This document shows positions 50,594 through 58,955 of a stretch of DNA of 64,000 nt, piece after piece. The stretch comes from Dryocola sp032051265 (lineage in GTDB: Bacteria; Pseudomonadota; Gammaproteobacteria; Enterobacterales; Enterobacteriaceae), in contig DAMBYU010000001.1 in the NCBI GenBank assembly GCA_032051265.1, positions 124,001-188,000 of the forward strand. The letters are read 5' to 3'. Within the stretch, counting starts at the first letter, position 1; every line of letters begins with the position of its first letter. The translations under genes were made by a program, and so were the position numbers. The notes beneath the pieces are model-generated. The model was not told where the DNA came from. It worked only from the letters and a program-made list of their open reading frames with translations, and searched no databases.

Positions 50594-52789
50594 ATGAGTT
50601 TTCACAAATTGATTAGGAAATCTGTAGTTGCATTGGTGTTATGTTTATTACTTACGCCATTTGCTCGCTATATTTCACCAACAACGCTTATGGATGGCAG
50701 CAAGGTTTACCTCGCTTATTTGCCCCTTAGCCTGTTGATTGCATTGCTGTTAATATTTGGCAGGGCTGCGGTTTTGCCTTTAATTATCGGCACGACCTTT
50801 ACCTTTTCAGTGGGTCTTGATTTACCGGCGATGCCATTGATTGCATTTATATTCTGCCTGTTGTTCCCCCTGTTATTATCCTGCGCTATTACGCGGTATT
50901 ATCTTGGTCCACGCTGGCGTTTTGATTTATCAAATAAAGGACTCGGCGTCAGGATATTCTGGTTAGGGTTTTTTACGCCATTTGGCATTAAATTGCTTAT
51001 GTTTCTTGCGGGCCGATACATTAGCTATCCCCAGGCGCTGGCTCCTTTCTTCGGAGAGAGTTCGCTGATGTATCTGGTGGTCGATCTACAAAATCTGATA
51101 GCCGCCTCGCTAATCTTCACCATGCTCTTTTACTACCCGATACGCATGATTTTAAATCCATGTTTCGCACGCGCTTTCTGGCGTCGCTGTGTGATGCGCT
51201 ATCTGTCGACGGAGCGCCATCTCTACACCTTTAGCTGGGTCAGCGCCTGGATCGCTTTTCTGGTGCTGTTGTGTTGCTCTTATAAATCAACGCTGATTTC
51301 CGGTTATCTGGTGCCCGTTATCTTCGTGCTATTTACCCTGGGAATACGTCATATCGGACCGAGGTTAATCACTTTGCTGTGGGGCGCTTCGGCCTGGCTG
51401 CTGCTGACCTACAACGAGGGATTTATGCAGGGGGTAAATAGCGAGTTTTCCCTCTCTTTTATTCTCTCAGTGTTTATCTCCTTTACCGTCTGCATGCTGT
51501 ATATGACGTCTACCTTCCACAAAAATGAATGGATGAAACGCCTCTGGCGCCAACAGGCGATGACCGACCCGCTTACACATCTGCCCAATTTACGCTCGCT
51601 GGAACAGCATGTAAGGCGCTTTCCTTCCGGTTCGCTGTGTTGTTTACGCCTCTCTAACCTGGAGTTCCTTAGCCGTCACTACGGCCTGATGATGCGCGTG
51701 CACTGCAAGCGTGAAATTACCCGGCTGCTGAAGCCGTGGATAAATGAAGGTGAGCAGATATTCCAGCTTCCCGGCTGCGAGTTGCTTATTTTCCTGCGGG
51801 GGCCGGAAATTGAAGCGCGCCTGAATCACCTCGTCGATCTGCTCAACAGCAAAAAGATCGTATGGCATAACAGCACGCTGGAGATAGAGTCAGGCGCTTC
51901 TTACAGCGTGATGGATGGAAACTTCGAGGAGCTTTATCGCACGCTGGGGCAACTGAGCTATCTTGCCGAGCAGGCCTGTTCTGTTCAGCGGGTTTTAAGC
52001 CTGAATACCAGACTTGAAGCCGTATCGGATCAAACCACCGAACGGGTATTGCTGTTACAGAAGATAAAATATGCCCTGAATGATGATGCATCGCTGCAGC
52101 TTTTCGCCCAGCCAATTGTGAATAAGGACGGCGAAGGCTACAGCGAGATTTTGAGCAGGTTATTTTTCCAGGGAGAAATGATAACGCCTGACAAATTCCT
52201 GCCGATTATCGCTGAATTTAACCTGAGCGTGCGTTTCGATATGTTAGTGATGAGCAAGCTGGTGGCTTTCCTGCACGAGCGGGGCGGCGAGCAGCGGCAG
52301 CCGCTGTTTTCTGTCAATCTGATGCCCTTCACCCTGATGCAAAAAGAGATAGCCCAGGAGATCGTAACGCTATTTGCCAGTAAACAGGTATCAACCAGCG
52401 CGGTCATTATTGAAGTGACAGAAGAACAGGCTTTTTCGAATTCAGAAACCTCCATGCAGAATATAAATCTGTTGCGGGAGTACGGCTTCAAAATTGCCAT
52501 TGATGACTTTGGCACAGGCTATGCTAACTACGAGCGCTTAAAGCGTCTTCATGCCGATATCATTAAAATTGACGGCTGTTTCGTCAGGGATATCGCTTCT
52601 GATTCTCTTGATGCCCTGATAGTGAAGTCTATTTGCGATTTGGCTCGTGCCAAACAGCTAGCCGTGGTGGCCGAGTTTGTCGAAACCGAAGAGCAACGCT
52701 CCCTTCTGCTTGAGTTGGGCGTGGAGTATCTACAGGGTTATCTGACCGGCAAACCTGAGCCGCTGACAGGGCCTCATTCCCATGTATAA
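50594..52789 (+). CDS. pdeA: Cyclic-di-GMP phosphodiesterase PdeA (YfeA)
   Basis: A 731-residue membrane protein with about eight N-terminal membrane helices (residues ~10-310, the MASE1-like input domain), a degenerate GGDEF domain (~320-480, LPGCELLIF in place of GGDEF), and an EAL domain (~490-730). In the EAL domain the signature reads EILSRL, as in E. coli PdeA (EILARL), but the metal and catalytic motifs FAQPI, SVNLMP, IEVTEEQAF, AIDDFGTGYANYERLK and DIIKIDGCFV are intact, so phosphodiesterase activity is expected. ATG 50594 is chosen; GTG 50588 is in frame, and neither has a clear ribosome binding site. A diguanylate cyclase follows 33 bases later. Confidence 0.92.
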   Translation: MSFHKLIRKSVVALVLCLLLTPFARYISPTTLMDGSKVYLAYLPLSLLIALLLIFGRAAVLPLIIGTTFTFSVGLDLPAMPLIAFIFCLLFPLLLSCAITRYYLGPRWRFDLSNKGLGVRIFWLGFFTPFGIKLLMFLAGRYISYPQALAPFFGESSLMYLVVDLQNLIAASLIFTMLFYYPIRMILNPCFARAFWRRCVMRYLSTERHLYTFSWVSAWIAFLVLLCCSYKSTLISGYLVPVIFVLFTLGIRHIGPRLITLLWGASAWLLLTYNEGFMQGVNSEFSLSFILSVFISFTVCMLYMTSTFHKNEWMKRLWRQQAMTDPLTHLPNLRSLEQHVRRFPSGSLCCLRLSNLEFLSRHYGLMMRVHCKREITRLLKPWINEGEQIFQLPGCELLIFLRGPEIEARLNHLVDLLNSKKIVWHNSTLEIESGASYSVMDGNFEELYRTLGQLSYLAEQACSVQRVLSLNTRLEAVSDQTTERVLLLQKIKYALNDDASLQLFAQPIVNKDGEGYSEILSRLFFQGEMITPDKFLPIIAEFNLSVRFDMLVMSKLVAFLHERGGEQRQPLFSVNLMPFTLMQKEIAQEIVTLFASKQVSTSAVIIEVTEEQAFSNSETSMQNINLLREYGFKIAIDDFGTGYANYERLKRLHADIIKIDGCFVRDIASDSLDALIVKSICDLARAKQLAVVAEFVETEEQRSLLLELGVEYLQGYLTGKPEPLTGPHSHV

Positions 52790-52822
52790 CTGTAAGACGG
52801 CGCACATTAAAGGATCGCTGAT

Positions 52823-54457
52823 ATGTCATTAGCGAATCGCTTTCATCTACCGCTGGAAAAAACGCTTCGTGTTATTCATTTATGCTTTATCTTTGTTTTT
52901 CTGCTGACCACTTTCCTGTTCTGGCAGCAGGGCGCGCTGTTTAATCAGGGCTATCGCACCAGCCAGTTAAGCCACCTTGAGAGCGTCATTGCCCGTCTGG
53001 AAAGCAGAGCAAAATACAAAATTGACAACCTGCGCTATCTGCAGCGCATTTTTATCGATGCGATGGACGATCCGCTTTTTCCCGGTAGCGTACAGGTGCC
53101 TTCAGAAATTATCGATAAAAAAAGCCCTGCGCCTTTGTGGGTGAGTGAACTCTCTTTGCCCGATAGCGTTGCGCTTAAAGCCGGACGTAACCCCAATGAA
53201 GCCTCGTATATCAAGCATGAGCTATATGCGCTACGTGCAATTCAGGATCTCTTTCCGCTAGCCAGTGACGCGAAGGATATACCCGCGGATATCTACTACG
53301 TTTCCCGTCAGGGGAAGTTTATTGCTTCTCTCTCCTCTAAAACCAACTCGCTGCTGGTTCGGAGTGACAATCCTCGCAGTAAAGAGGGCACGTTTATCCT
53401 GGCTTCTCCCTTGCTTAACCCGCAACGCGAACCGTTCTGGACTCGTCAGAATATCGTCCGCACGCAGGATAAGCTGATAAATGGTGCGGTGCCGATAGAT
53501 TTTCACGGCGAGTGGATTGGGTTACTGGGAATGGCTATCACGGGCGAGAACATAAAAACGCTGCTTAATGATTCTCTGCCGGGTCATACGCAAAGCGCCT
53601 ATCAACTTTTTGATGACCAGTTACAGCCGTTAACGGCCGCTGCGGGTAAAGTAAACAACGTTGAGCTTACGACAGCCCAGCTGGCGCTGATTAGTAAAAA
53701 GCTTCAAACCTCAGCACGGGGCACGCTTCGTTTTGGGCACATTTACGCCGCTTTTGGCACTGTCCCGGGTACGCAAAGCATAGTGATCTCTACCCAGACG
53801 TTGCGCCAGGGCCTGCATGAGGACTTTGGCCGCTTCAGCGTCTTGCTGATGGTGATGTGGATAATCTTCGTGTTATTGCTTTGGGCTTCACACCGTACGA
53901 TCTGCCGCCTGGTGCGCAATATGGGGACGCTACAACGTGAAATGCACTGGCACGCCTATCACGATCCGCTTACCAGCGCCCTGAATCGCCGTGGTTTTTT
54001 TGAAAAAACGGCCCAGTTTAATCCGCGCTATAAAGACTACACGCTGGTACAAATCGACCTCGACCGCTTTAAAAAAGTAAACGATCGCTTCGGACATCAG
54101 GCCGGTGACAGCGTGCTTATCCACGCCACGCAGCATATTCAGCAGGCTATTCGCAGTAAGGATGTGCTTGGCCGCCTTGGTGGCGAAGAGTTTTGCGTTT
54201 ATTTGCCGGATACTGACCTGGAAGCTGGTGTTGCGGTTGCTACCCGCATCAAAAAACACCTTGAGCTCTCGCCGCTGACCTTAAGCAACGGCGGCGTCTT
54301 AACCATTACCGCCTCTTTCGGTGTGGCAGCGCACAGCGAGCATCCGCACTCTTCGCTGGAACAAATTCAGTCGTTAGCTGACGTGCGGCTGTACCGGGCG
54401 AAGCTACGCGGGCGAAATCAGGTTTGTGCGGACGGCGAGGAAGAAACGCAGGCATAA
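52823..54457 (+). CDS. CHASE7-type diguanylate cyclase, DgcQ-like
   Basis: A 544-residue membrane sensor enzyme. Membrane helices lie at about 15-33 and 338-355; between them is an extracytoplasmic sensor domain resembling the CHASE7 domain of E. coli DgcQ (SHLESVIARLESRAKYKIDNLRYL, YYVSRQGKFIASL). The GGDEF domain (~375-535) has an active GGEEF at 453-457 and an intact inhibitory I-site RSKD at 444-447, so it should make c-di-GMP with product feedback. E. coli has pdeA here but not this cyclase, whose best K-12 relative is encoded elsewhere. It probably shares a transcript with pdeA. The input signal is unknown. Confidence 0.88.
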   Translation: MSLANRFHLPLEKTLRVIHLCFIFVFLLTTFLFWQQGALFNQGYRTSQLSHLESVIARLESRAKYKIDNLRYLQRIFIDAMDDPLFPGSVQVPSEIIDKKSPAPLWVSELSLPDSVALKAGRNPNEASYIKHELYALRAIQDLFPLASDAKDIPADIYYVSRQGKFIASLSSKTNSLLVRSDNPRSKEGTFILASPLLNPQREPFWTRQNIVRTQDKLINGAVPIDFHGEWIGLLGMAITGENIKTLLNDSLPGHTQSAYQLFDDQLQPLTAAAGKVNNVELTTAQLALISKKLQTSARGTLRFGHIYAAFGTVPGTQSIVISTQTLRQGLHEDFGRFSVLLMVMWIIFVLLLWASHRTICRLVRNMGTLQREMHWHAYHDPLTSALNRRGFFEKTAQFNPRYKDYTLVQIDLDRFKKVNDRFGHQAGDSVLIHATQHIQQAIRSKDVLGRLGGEEFCVYLPDTDLEAGVAVATRIKKHLELSPLTLSNGGVLTITASFGVAAHSEHPHSSLEQIQSLADVRLYRAKLRGRNQVCADGEEETQA

Positions 54458-54460
54458 AAA

Positions 54461-54487
54461 AACCGGAGCATAAAGGCTCCGGTTTTT
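54461..54487. terminator. Bidirectional terminator between the diguanylate cyclase gene and nupC
   Basis: AACCGGAGC/GCTCCGGTT forms a 9-bp stem with a six-base loop; A and T runs flank it, so it can serve both convergent genes. Confidence 0.9.
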
Positions 54488-54502
54488 CTTTAAGGGCAGG
54501 GC

Positions 54503-55690
54503 TTAGAGGAACAGCGCTGCGATAGATGCAGACAGGATGCTCACAAGCGTAGAGCCATAAACCAGTTTCAGGCCGAAGCGAGAAACCACGTTACCCTGCT
54601 CTTCATTCAGGCCTTTAATCGCACCGGCGATAATCCCGATAGAAGAGAAGTTAGCAAAGGAGACCAGGAACACGGACAGAATGCCTTCAGCGCGCGGAGA
54701 CATGCTGTGAGCAAGTTTCTGCAGATCCATCATCGCCACGAACTCGTTAGAGACCAGCTTGGTTGCCATAATACTGCCAACCTGCAGCGCTTCGTGAGCA
54801 GGCACGCCCATCACCCAGGCTATCGGGTAGAAGATGTAGCCCAGAATGCCCTGGAAGGAGATACCGAATACCGCAGCAAACAGAGCGTTCAGTGCAGAAA
54901 TCAAGGCAATGAAACCAATCAGCATCGCAGCGACGATAATCGCCACTTTAAAGCCTGCCAGAATGTATTCGCCCAGCATTTCGAAGAAGCTTTGACCTTC
55001 GTGCAAATTAGACATTTGCAGATTTTCTTCGCTTTCATCAACGCGATACGGGTTAATCAGCGACAGTACGATAAAGGTACTGAACATGTTCAATACCAGC
55101 GCCGCCACAACATATTTCGGATCGAGCATGGTCATGTATGCACCGACAATCGACATGGACACGGTAGACATGGCTGTTGCAGCCATGGTGTACATGCGGT
55201 TGCGCGACATCTTGCCGAGAATATCCTTATAGGCGATAAAGTTTTCTGACTGTCCCAGAATCAGCGAGCTTACGGCGTTAAAGGATTCCAGTTTACCCAT
55301 ACCGTTCACTTTAGACAGAAGGGTACCGATAAAGCGGATAACGATCGGCAAGACACGGATGTGCTGCAAAATCCCGATCAGCGCAGAGATAAAGACGATA
55401 GGGCAGAGAACTTTCAGGAAGAAGAAGGCGAGTCCTTCGTCATTCATCTTACCGAATACAAAGTTTGTCCCTTCATTAGCAAATGCCAGCAGTTTCTCGA
55501 ACATTTCTGAGAAACCACGCACGAAGCCGAGGCCAATCTCAGAGTTCAGGAAGAACCATGCAAGCAACATCTCAATCACTAATAATTGGATCACAAAGCG
55601 AATACGGATTTGCTTGCGGTTAGGACTCACCAGCAAAGCAAGCAGCGCAACCACTGCAAGCGCTAAAACAAAGTGCAGAACGCGGGACAT
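54503..55690 (-). CDS. nupC: Nucleoside:proton symporter NupC
   Basis: NupC is the CNT-family concentrative nucleoside transporter in the inner membrane. The 395-residue product has the family's repeated membrane segments and signature stretches FNAVSSLILGQSENFIAYK and VGSIMATKLVSNEFVAMM, which line the substrate site in CNT structures. Relative to the E. coli protein about five residues are missing in a loop (LFAAVFGISFQ replaces a longer segment), probably harmless. The upstream region is expected to carry CRP/CytR sites. Confidence 0.95.
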   Translation of the reverse strand: MSRVLHFVLALAVVALLALLVSPNRKQIRIRFVIQLLVIEMLLAWFFLNSEIGLGFVRGFSEMFEKLLAFANEGTNFVFGKMNDEGLAFFFLKVLCPIVFISALIGILQHIRVLPIVIRFIGTLLSKVNGMGKLESFNAVSSLILGQSENFIAYKDILGKMSRNRMYTMAATAMSTVSMSIVGAYMTMLDPKYVVAALVLNMFSTFIVLSLINPYRVDESEENLQMSNLHEGQSFFEMLGEYILAGFKVAIIVAAMLIGFIALISALNALFAAVFGISFQGILGYIFYPIAWVMGVPAHEALQVGSIMATKLVSNEFVAMMDLQKLAHSMSPRAEGILSVFLVSFANFSSIGIIAGAIKGLNEEQGNVVSRFGLKLVYGSTLVSILSASIAALFL

Positions 55691-55976
55691 ATTTGCTCCA
55701 AATATGAGGCAGGTTTAATTTCGTTGCACATTCTATGAAACAAGCAATAAGAAAACGAGAGCAATCGCACACTATTGTGATGACATGTGACGGATAGCAA
55801 AATTAGTGATCAAACATACAATTCTGCTATGTTAAGTAAAGAAGCTAAAAGTTGCGTCAGCGCACATAATACTAACATACAGAATCATTGCTGCCGTTTT
55901 GTTAACGAGCAGACAGGCATGCGCCTTCCCGCCATTGTTTTCAGCTATCAGAGAAATCCAGATAAGCTTGATTAAT

Positions 55977-55995
55977 GATCTTGATAATCATTCTC
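55977..55995. promoter_or_regulatory. Fur box upstream of mntH
   Basis: The 19 bases GATCTTGATAATCATTCTC match the Fur consensus GATAATGATAATCATTATC at 16 positions. Fur represses mntH in E. coli and Salmonella when iron is plentiful. Confidence 0.72.
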
Positions 55996-56010
55996 ATTTT
56001 GATAGCATGA

Positions 56011-56030
56011 AACATAGCAAAGGCTATATC
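56011..56030. promoter_or_regulatory. MntR box upstream of mntH
   Basis: AACATAGCAAAGGCTATATC matches the E. coli MntR palindrome AACATAGCAAAGGCTATGTT at 18 of 20 positions. It lies only 14 bases before the mntH start, where MntR bound to Mn(II) would block transcription. Confidence 0.85.
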
Positions 56031-56043
56031 TCAGAGGCAGACG

Positions 56044-57282
56044 ATGACAAACAGTCGTGTTGATAATCGCAGTGGACGAACGGCACGAAGGATGCGACTG
56101 GCGTTAATGGGGCCAGCTTTTATCGCCGCCATTGGCTACATCGACCCGGGTAATTTCGCCACCAATATCCAGGCCGGGGCCAGCTTCGGCTATAAGCTGC
56201 TGTGGGTGGTCGTCTGGGCGAATCTGATGGCGATGATGATCCAGATATTGTCCGCCAAACTGGGTATCGCCACGGGCAAAAATCTTGCCGAACATATTCG
56301 CGACCGCTATCCACGCCCGGTCGTCTGGTTGTACTGGATACAGGCGGAAATCATCGCCATGGCGACGGACCTCGCCGAGTTCATCGGTGCGGCTATCGGT
56401 TTTAAGCTGATTCTGGGGGTATCGCTGCTGCAGGGGGCGGTGCTCACAGGTATCGCCACCTTCCTGATCCTCATGCTGCAGCGCCGCGGTCAAAAACCGC
56501 TTGAGAAAGCGATCGGCGGGCTTTTGCTGTTTGTGGCCGCAGCCTATATCGTTGAACTCATCTTCTCGCAGCCCGATTTTGTGGCGCTGGGAAAAGGAAT
56601 GCTGATCCCAACCCTGCCAACCAGCGAAGCCGTGTTCCTCGCCGCCGGGGTGCTCGGTGCGACTATCATGCCGCATGTTATCTATCTGCATTCATCGCTG
56701 ACTCAGAATATGCACGACGGCAACCGAGCGGAGCGATATTCCGCCACTAAATGGGATGTAACCATTGCCATGACCATCGCAGGATTTGTAAATCTGGCGA
56801 TGATGGCAACCGCCGCGGCGGCGTTCCATTTCTCAGGAAATACCGGCGTTGCCGATCTGGACCAGGCCTATTTGACCCTTGAGCCGTTGCTCAGCCATGC
56901 GGCGGCCACGATATTCGGGCTGAGCCTGGTCGCAGCTGGTCTTTCATCAACCGTCGTCGGTACGCTGGCCGGGCAGGTGGTGATGCAGGGCTTCGTGCGT
57001 TTCTACATTCCGCTCTGGGTGCGCCGCTCAATTACTATGGCGCCCTCTTTCATTGTGATCCTGATGGGCCTCGACCCCACCCGCATTCTGGTGATGAGTC
57101 AGGTCTTTCTCAGCTTTGGTATTGCGCTGGCGCTGGTTCCGCTACTGATTTTCACCAGCGACAAAAAACTCATGGGCGAGCTGGTAAACACCAGACTGGT
57201 CAGGCAGCTTGGCTGGGCGATTGTGGCGCTGGTGGTGGTGCTGAATCTGTGGCTGCTTGTTGGCACTCTATTAGGGCTATAA
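56044..57282 (+). CDS. mntH: Manganese transporter MntH (Nramp family)
   Basis: MntH is a proton-coupled importer of Mn(II) and Fe(II) in the inner membrane. The 412-residue product equals the E. coli length and has eleven hydrophobic segments. The helix 1 motif YIDPGNFATNI carries the metal-binding Asp and Asn, and helix 6 has IMPHVIYLHSSL with the metal-binding methionine region and proton-path histidines. Fur and MntR sites precede it. Confidence 0.97.
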   Translation: MTNSRVDNRSGRTARRMRLALMGPAFIAAIGYIDPGNFATNIQAGASFGYKLLWVVVWANLMAMMIQILSAKLGIATGKNLAEHIRDRYPRPVVWLYWIQAEIIAMATDLAEFIGAAIGFKLILGVSLLQGAVLTGIATFLILMLQRRGQKPLEKAIGGLLLFVAAAYIVELIFSQPDFVALGKGMLIPTLPTSEAVFLAAGVLGATIMPHVIYLHSSLTQNMHDGNRAERYSATKWDVTIAMTIAGFVNLAMMATAAAAFHFSGNTGVADLDQAYLTLEPLLSHAAATIFGLSLVAAGLSSTVVGTLAGQVVMQGFVRFYIPLWVRRSITMAPSFIVILMGLDPTRILVMSQVFLSFGIALALVPLLIFTSDKKLMGELVNTRLVRQLGWAIVALVVVLNLWLLVGTLLGL

Positions 57283-57318
57283 AAAACCTCTCCCGGGCGG
57301 GAGAGGTCAGAAGCTTGC

Positions 57319-57633
57319 TTAGTGATGGTGTCTGTGGCCGTGTCCACGGCCACGACGGTCGTCGCGATCGTGCCAGCCTTCGCGATAGCCCTTTTCGTAG
57401 CTGCTGCGTCCGCGATCCCAGCCACGATGACGATGCCAGCCCCGATCGCGCCATTCATAATGTCGATGCCAGTAACCACGGTCGCGCCAGTCGCGCCCGT
57501 CCCAGTAGTTACCGCGATAATCCTGATCGCCAATATTTAATTTTACCGACGGTATCAGGGTGATTTCGCCCGCATTCGCGACCAGCGGAACAGACGCCAG
57601 CAATGCAATCGCAAGTATCAGTGACCTGAACAT
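57319..57633 (-). CDS. ypeC: DUF2502 protein YpeC
   Basis: A 104-residue secreted protein (E. coli YpeC is 108). A Sec signal peptide ends at VANA near residue 20; the mature part is dominated by Arg, His, Asp, Trp and Tyr in repeats such as RDRGYWHRHYEWRDRG, ending in HRHHH. The His-rich tail could bind metal, which would fit its place next to mntH, but that is speculation. Family DUF2502 has no known function. It converges with mntH with no clear terminator between. Confidence 0.88.
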   Translation of the reverse strand: MFRSLILAIALLASVPLVANAGEITLIPSVKLNIGDQDYRGNYWDGRDWRDRGYWHRHYEWRDRGWHRHRGWDRGRSSYEKGYREGWHDRDDRRGRGHGHRHHH

Positions 57634-57785
57634 ACTCTCTCCTTAACACGGATAACCGCATGGCGGCTTGTTAACGCAATATTAAATGTTGGTAAACAAA
57701 CGTTTCATCGCCACAACTCTTAAATCAGCGGAGAGAGCACTTTTTGCTAATTAAGGCGGTTTTATCGCCGCCTTCAGGTAAGCGG

Positions 57786-58775
57786 TTACACCAGCGCGGC
57801 TTCAATTTCCGCCTGTTCGTCAGCGCTGAAATGACGGTTGGCCAGCATGCCAACCGCATCGTCTATCTGACTGATTTTACTCGCGCCAATCAGGACTGAC
57901 GTCACTTTGTCATCGCGAAGCACCCAGGCCAGCGCCATCTGCGACAGCTTCTGTCCACGACGTTCGGCAATGGCATTAAGCTTGCGCACCTTCGCCAGCT
58001 TCTCTTCGGTTAACTGGTCGGCATTGAGGAAACGGCTGTCGCTTGCCGCACGAGAATCCGCAGGAATGCCGTTGAGATAACGGTCGGTAAGCTGGCCGCC
58101 TGCCAGAGGAGAGAAGGCGATGCTGCCCACGCCTTTTTCCTGCAGCACATCCAGCAGGCTCTCTTCAACCCAGCGTTCAAACATGGAATATTTCGGCTGG
58201 TGGATCAGACAAGGGGTGCCGAGATCGTTAAGAATATCAATCGCCTGTCGCGCAAGATCCGCAGGATAGTTAGACAGTCCCACATACAGCGCTTTGCCCT
58301 GACGGACCACGTGATCCAGCGCCCGCATGGTCTCTTCAAGCGGCGTTTCCGGATCCGGGCGGTGATGATAGAAGATATCAACGTATTCCAGGCCCATGCG
58401 TTTCAGGCTCTGATTAAGACTGGCTATCAGGTACTTGCGTGAACCCCAGTCGCCGTAGGGGCCGTCCCACATGGTATAGCCAGCTTTAGAGGAGATAATC
58501 AGCTCATCGCGGTATGGCAAAAAATCTTCACGCAAAATACGCCCAAAGTTCTCTTCCGCAGAACCCGGAGGCGGGCCGTAGTTATTCGCCAAATCCAGGT
58601 GGGTAATACCCACATCAAACGCGCGACGCAACAGCTGGCGGCTGTTGTCGATGAGGGTGGTATCGCCAAAGTTATGCCACAGCCCGAGTGAAATGGCGGG
58701 AAGCTTTAATCCGCTGCGGCCGCAACGACGATATTCCATTGATTCATAACGGGAAGGATGTGCCTGGTAGACCAT
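57786..58775 (-). CDS. Aldo/keto reductase, YghZ/Gpr (L-glyceraldehyde-3-phosphate reductase) type
   Basis: A 329-residue NADPH-dependent aldo/keto reductase. The closest K-12 relative by motif is YghZ: SLGLWHNFGD, LDLANNYGPPPGSAEENFGRILREDF, SKAGYTMWDGPYGDWGSRKYL and VTSVLIGASK. The catalytic tyrosine lies in ANNYGPPPG, with the usual Asp, Lys (SSKAGY) and His (FYHHRPD). YghZ reduces L-glyceraldehyde-3-phosphate and methylglyoxal. E. coli has no gene of this type between ypeC and yfeO, so it is accessory to this lineage. It is divergent from ipdC with a 180-base gap. Substrate uncertain. Confidence 0.85.
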   Translation of the reverse strand: MVYQAHPSRYESMEYRRCGRSGLKLPAISLGLWHNFGDTTLIDNSRQLLRRAFDVGITHLDLANNYGPPPGSAEENFGRILREDFLPYRDELIISSKAGYTMWDGPYGDWGSRKYLIASLNQSLKRMGLEYVDIFYHHRPDPETPLEETMRALDHVVRQGKALYVGLSNYPADLARQAIDILNDLGTPCLIHQPKYSMFERWVEESLLDVLQEKGVGSIAFSPLAGGQLTDRYLNGIPADSRAASDSRFLNADQLTEEKLAKVRKLNAIAERRGQKLSQMALAWVLRDDKVTSVLIGASKISQIDDAVGMLANRHFSADEQAEIEAALV

Positions 58776-58955
58776 GTTGTTGCCCTTGTCAGTGAATACT
58801 CAATTTAGTGTATACGTTTACACAGCACGCGTGACCCTCAGACTACACCTCGTTTGGCTGTAAATCCTTCTTTCCAGCACTTAATAGCGGCATATCCTCG
58901 ACACCGATCACAGATACCCAATACTCACAGCAGACCCTCCGAGAAGGAACATGCC

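Larger units (their letters stand above)
55691..56043. other. nupC-mntH divergent regulatory region
   Basis: 353 bases with no convincing gene. A 62-codon frame at 55787-55975 has no ribosome binding site or family resemblance. The mntH side holds a Fur-like box and an MntR box, annotated separately. The nupC side contains TGTGATGACATGTGA (about 55775-55789), TGTGA-type half-sites in tandem that may be part of CRP control; CytR sites are too weak to call. Confidence 0.6.

Noticed and set aside
55787..55975. 62-codon plus-strand frame in the nupC-mntH intergenic region
   Set aside because: No ribosome binding site, no recognisable family and atypical composition; the area fits regulatory DNA.
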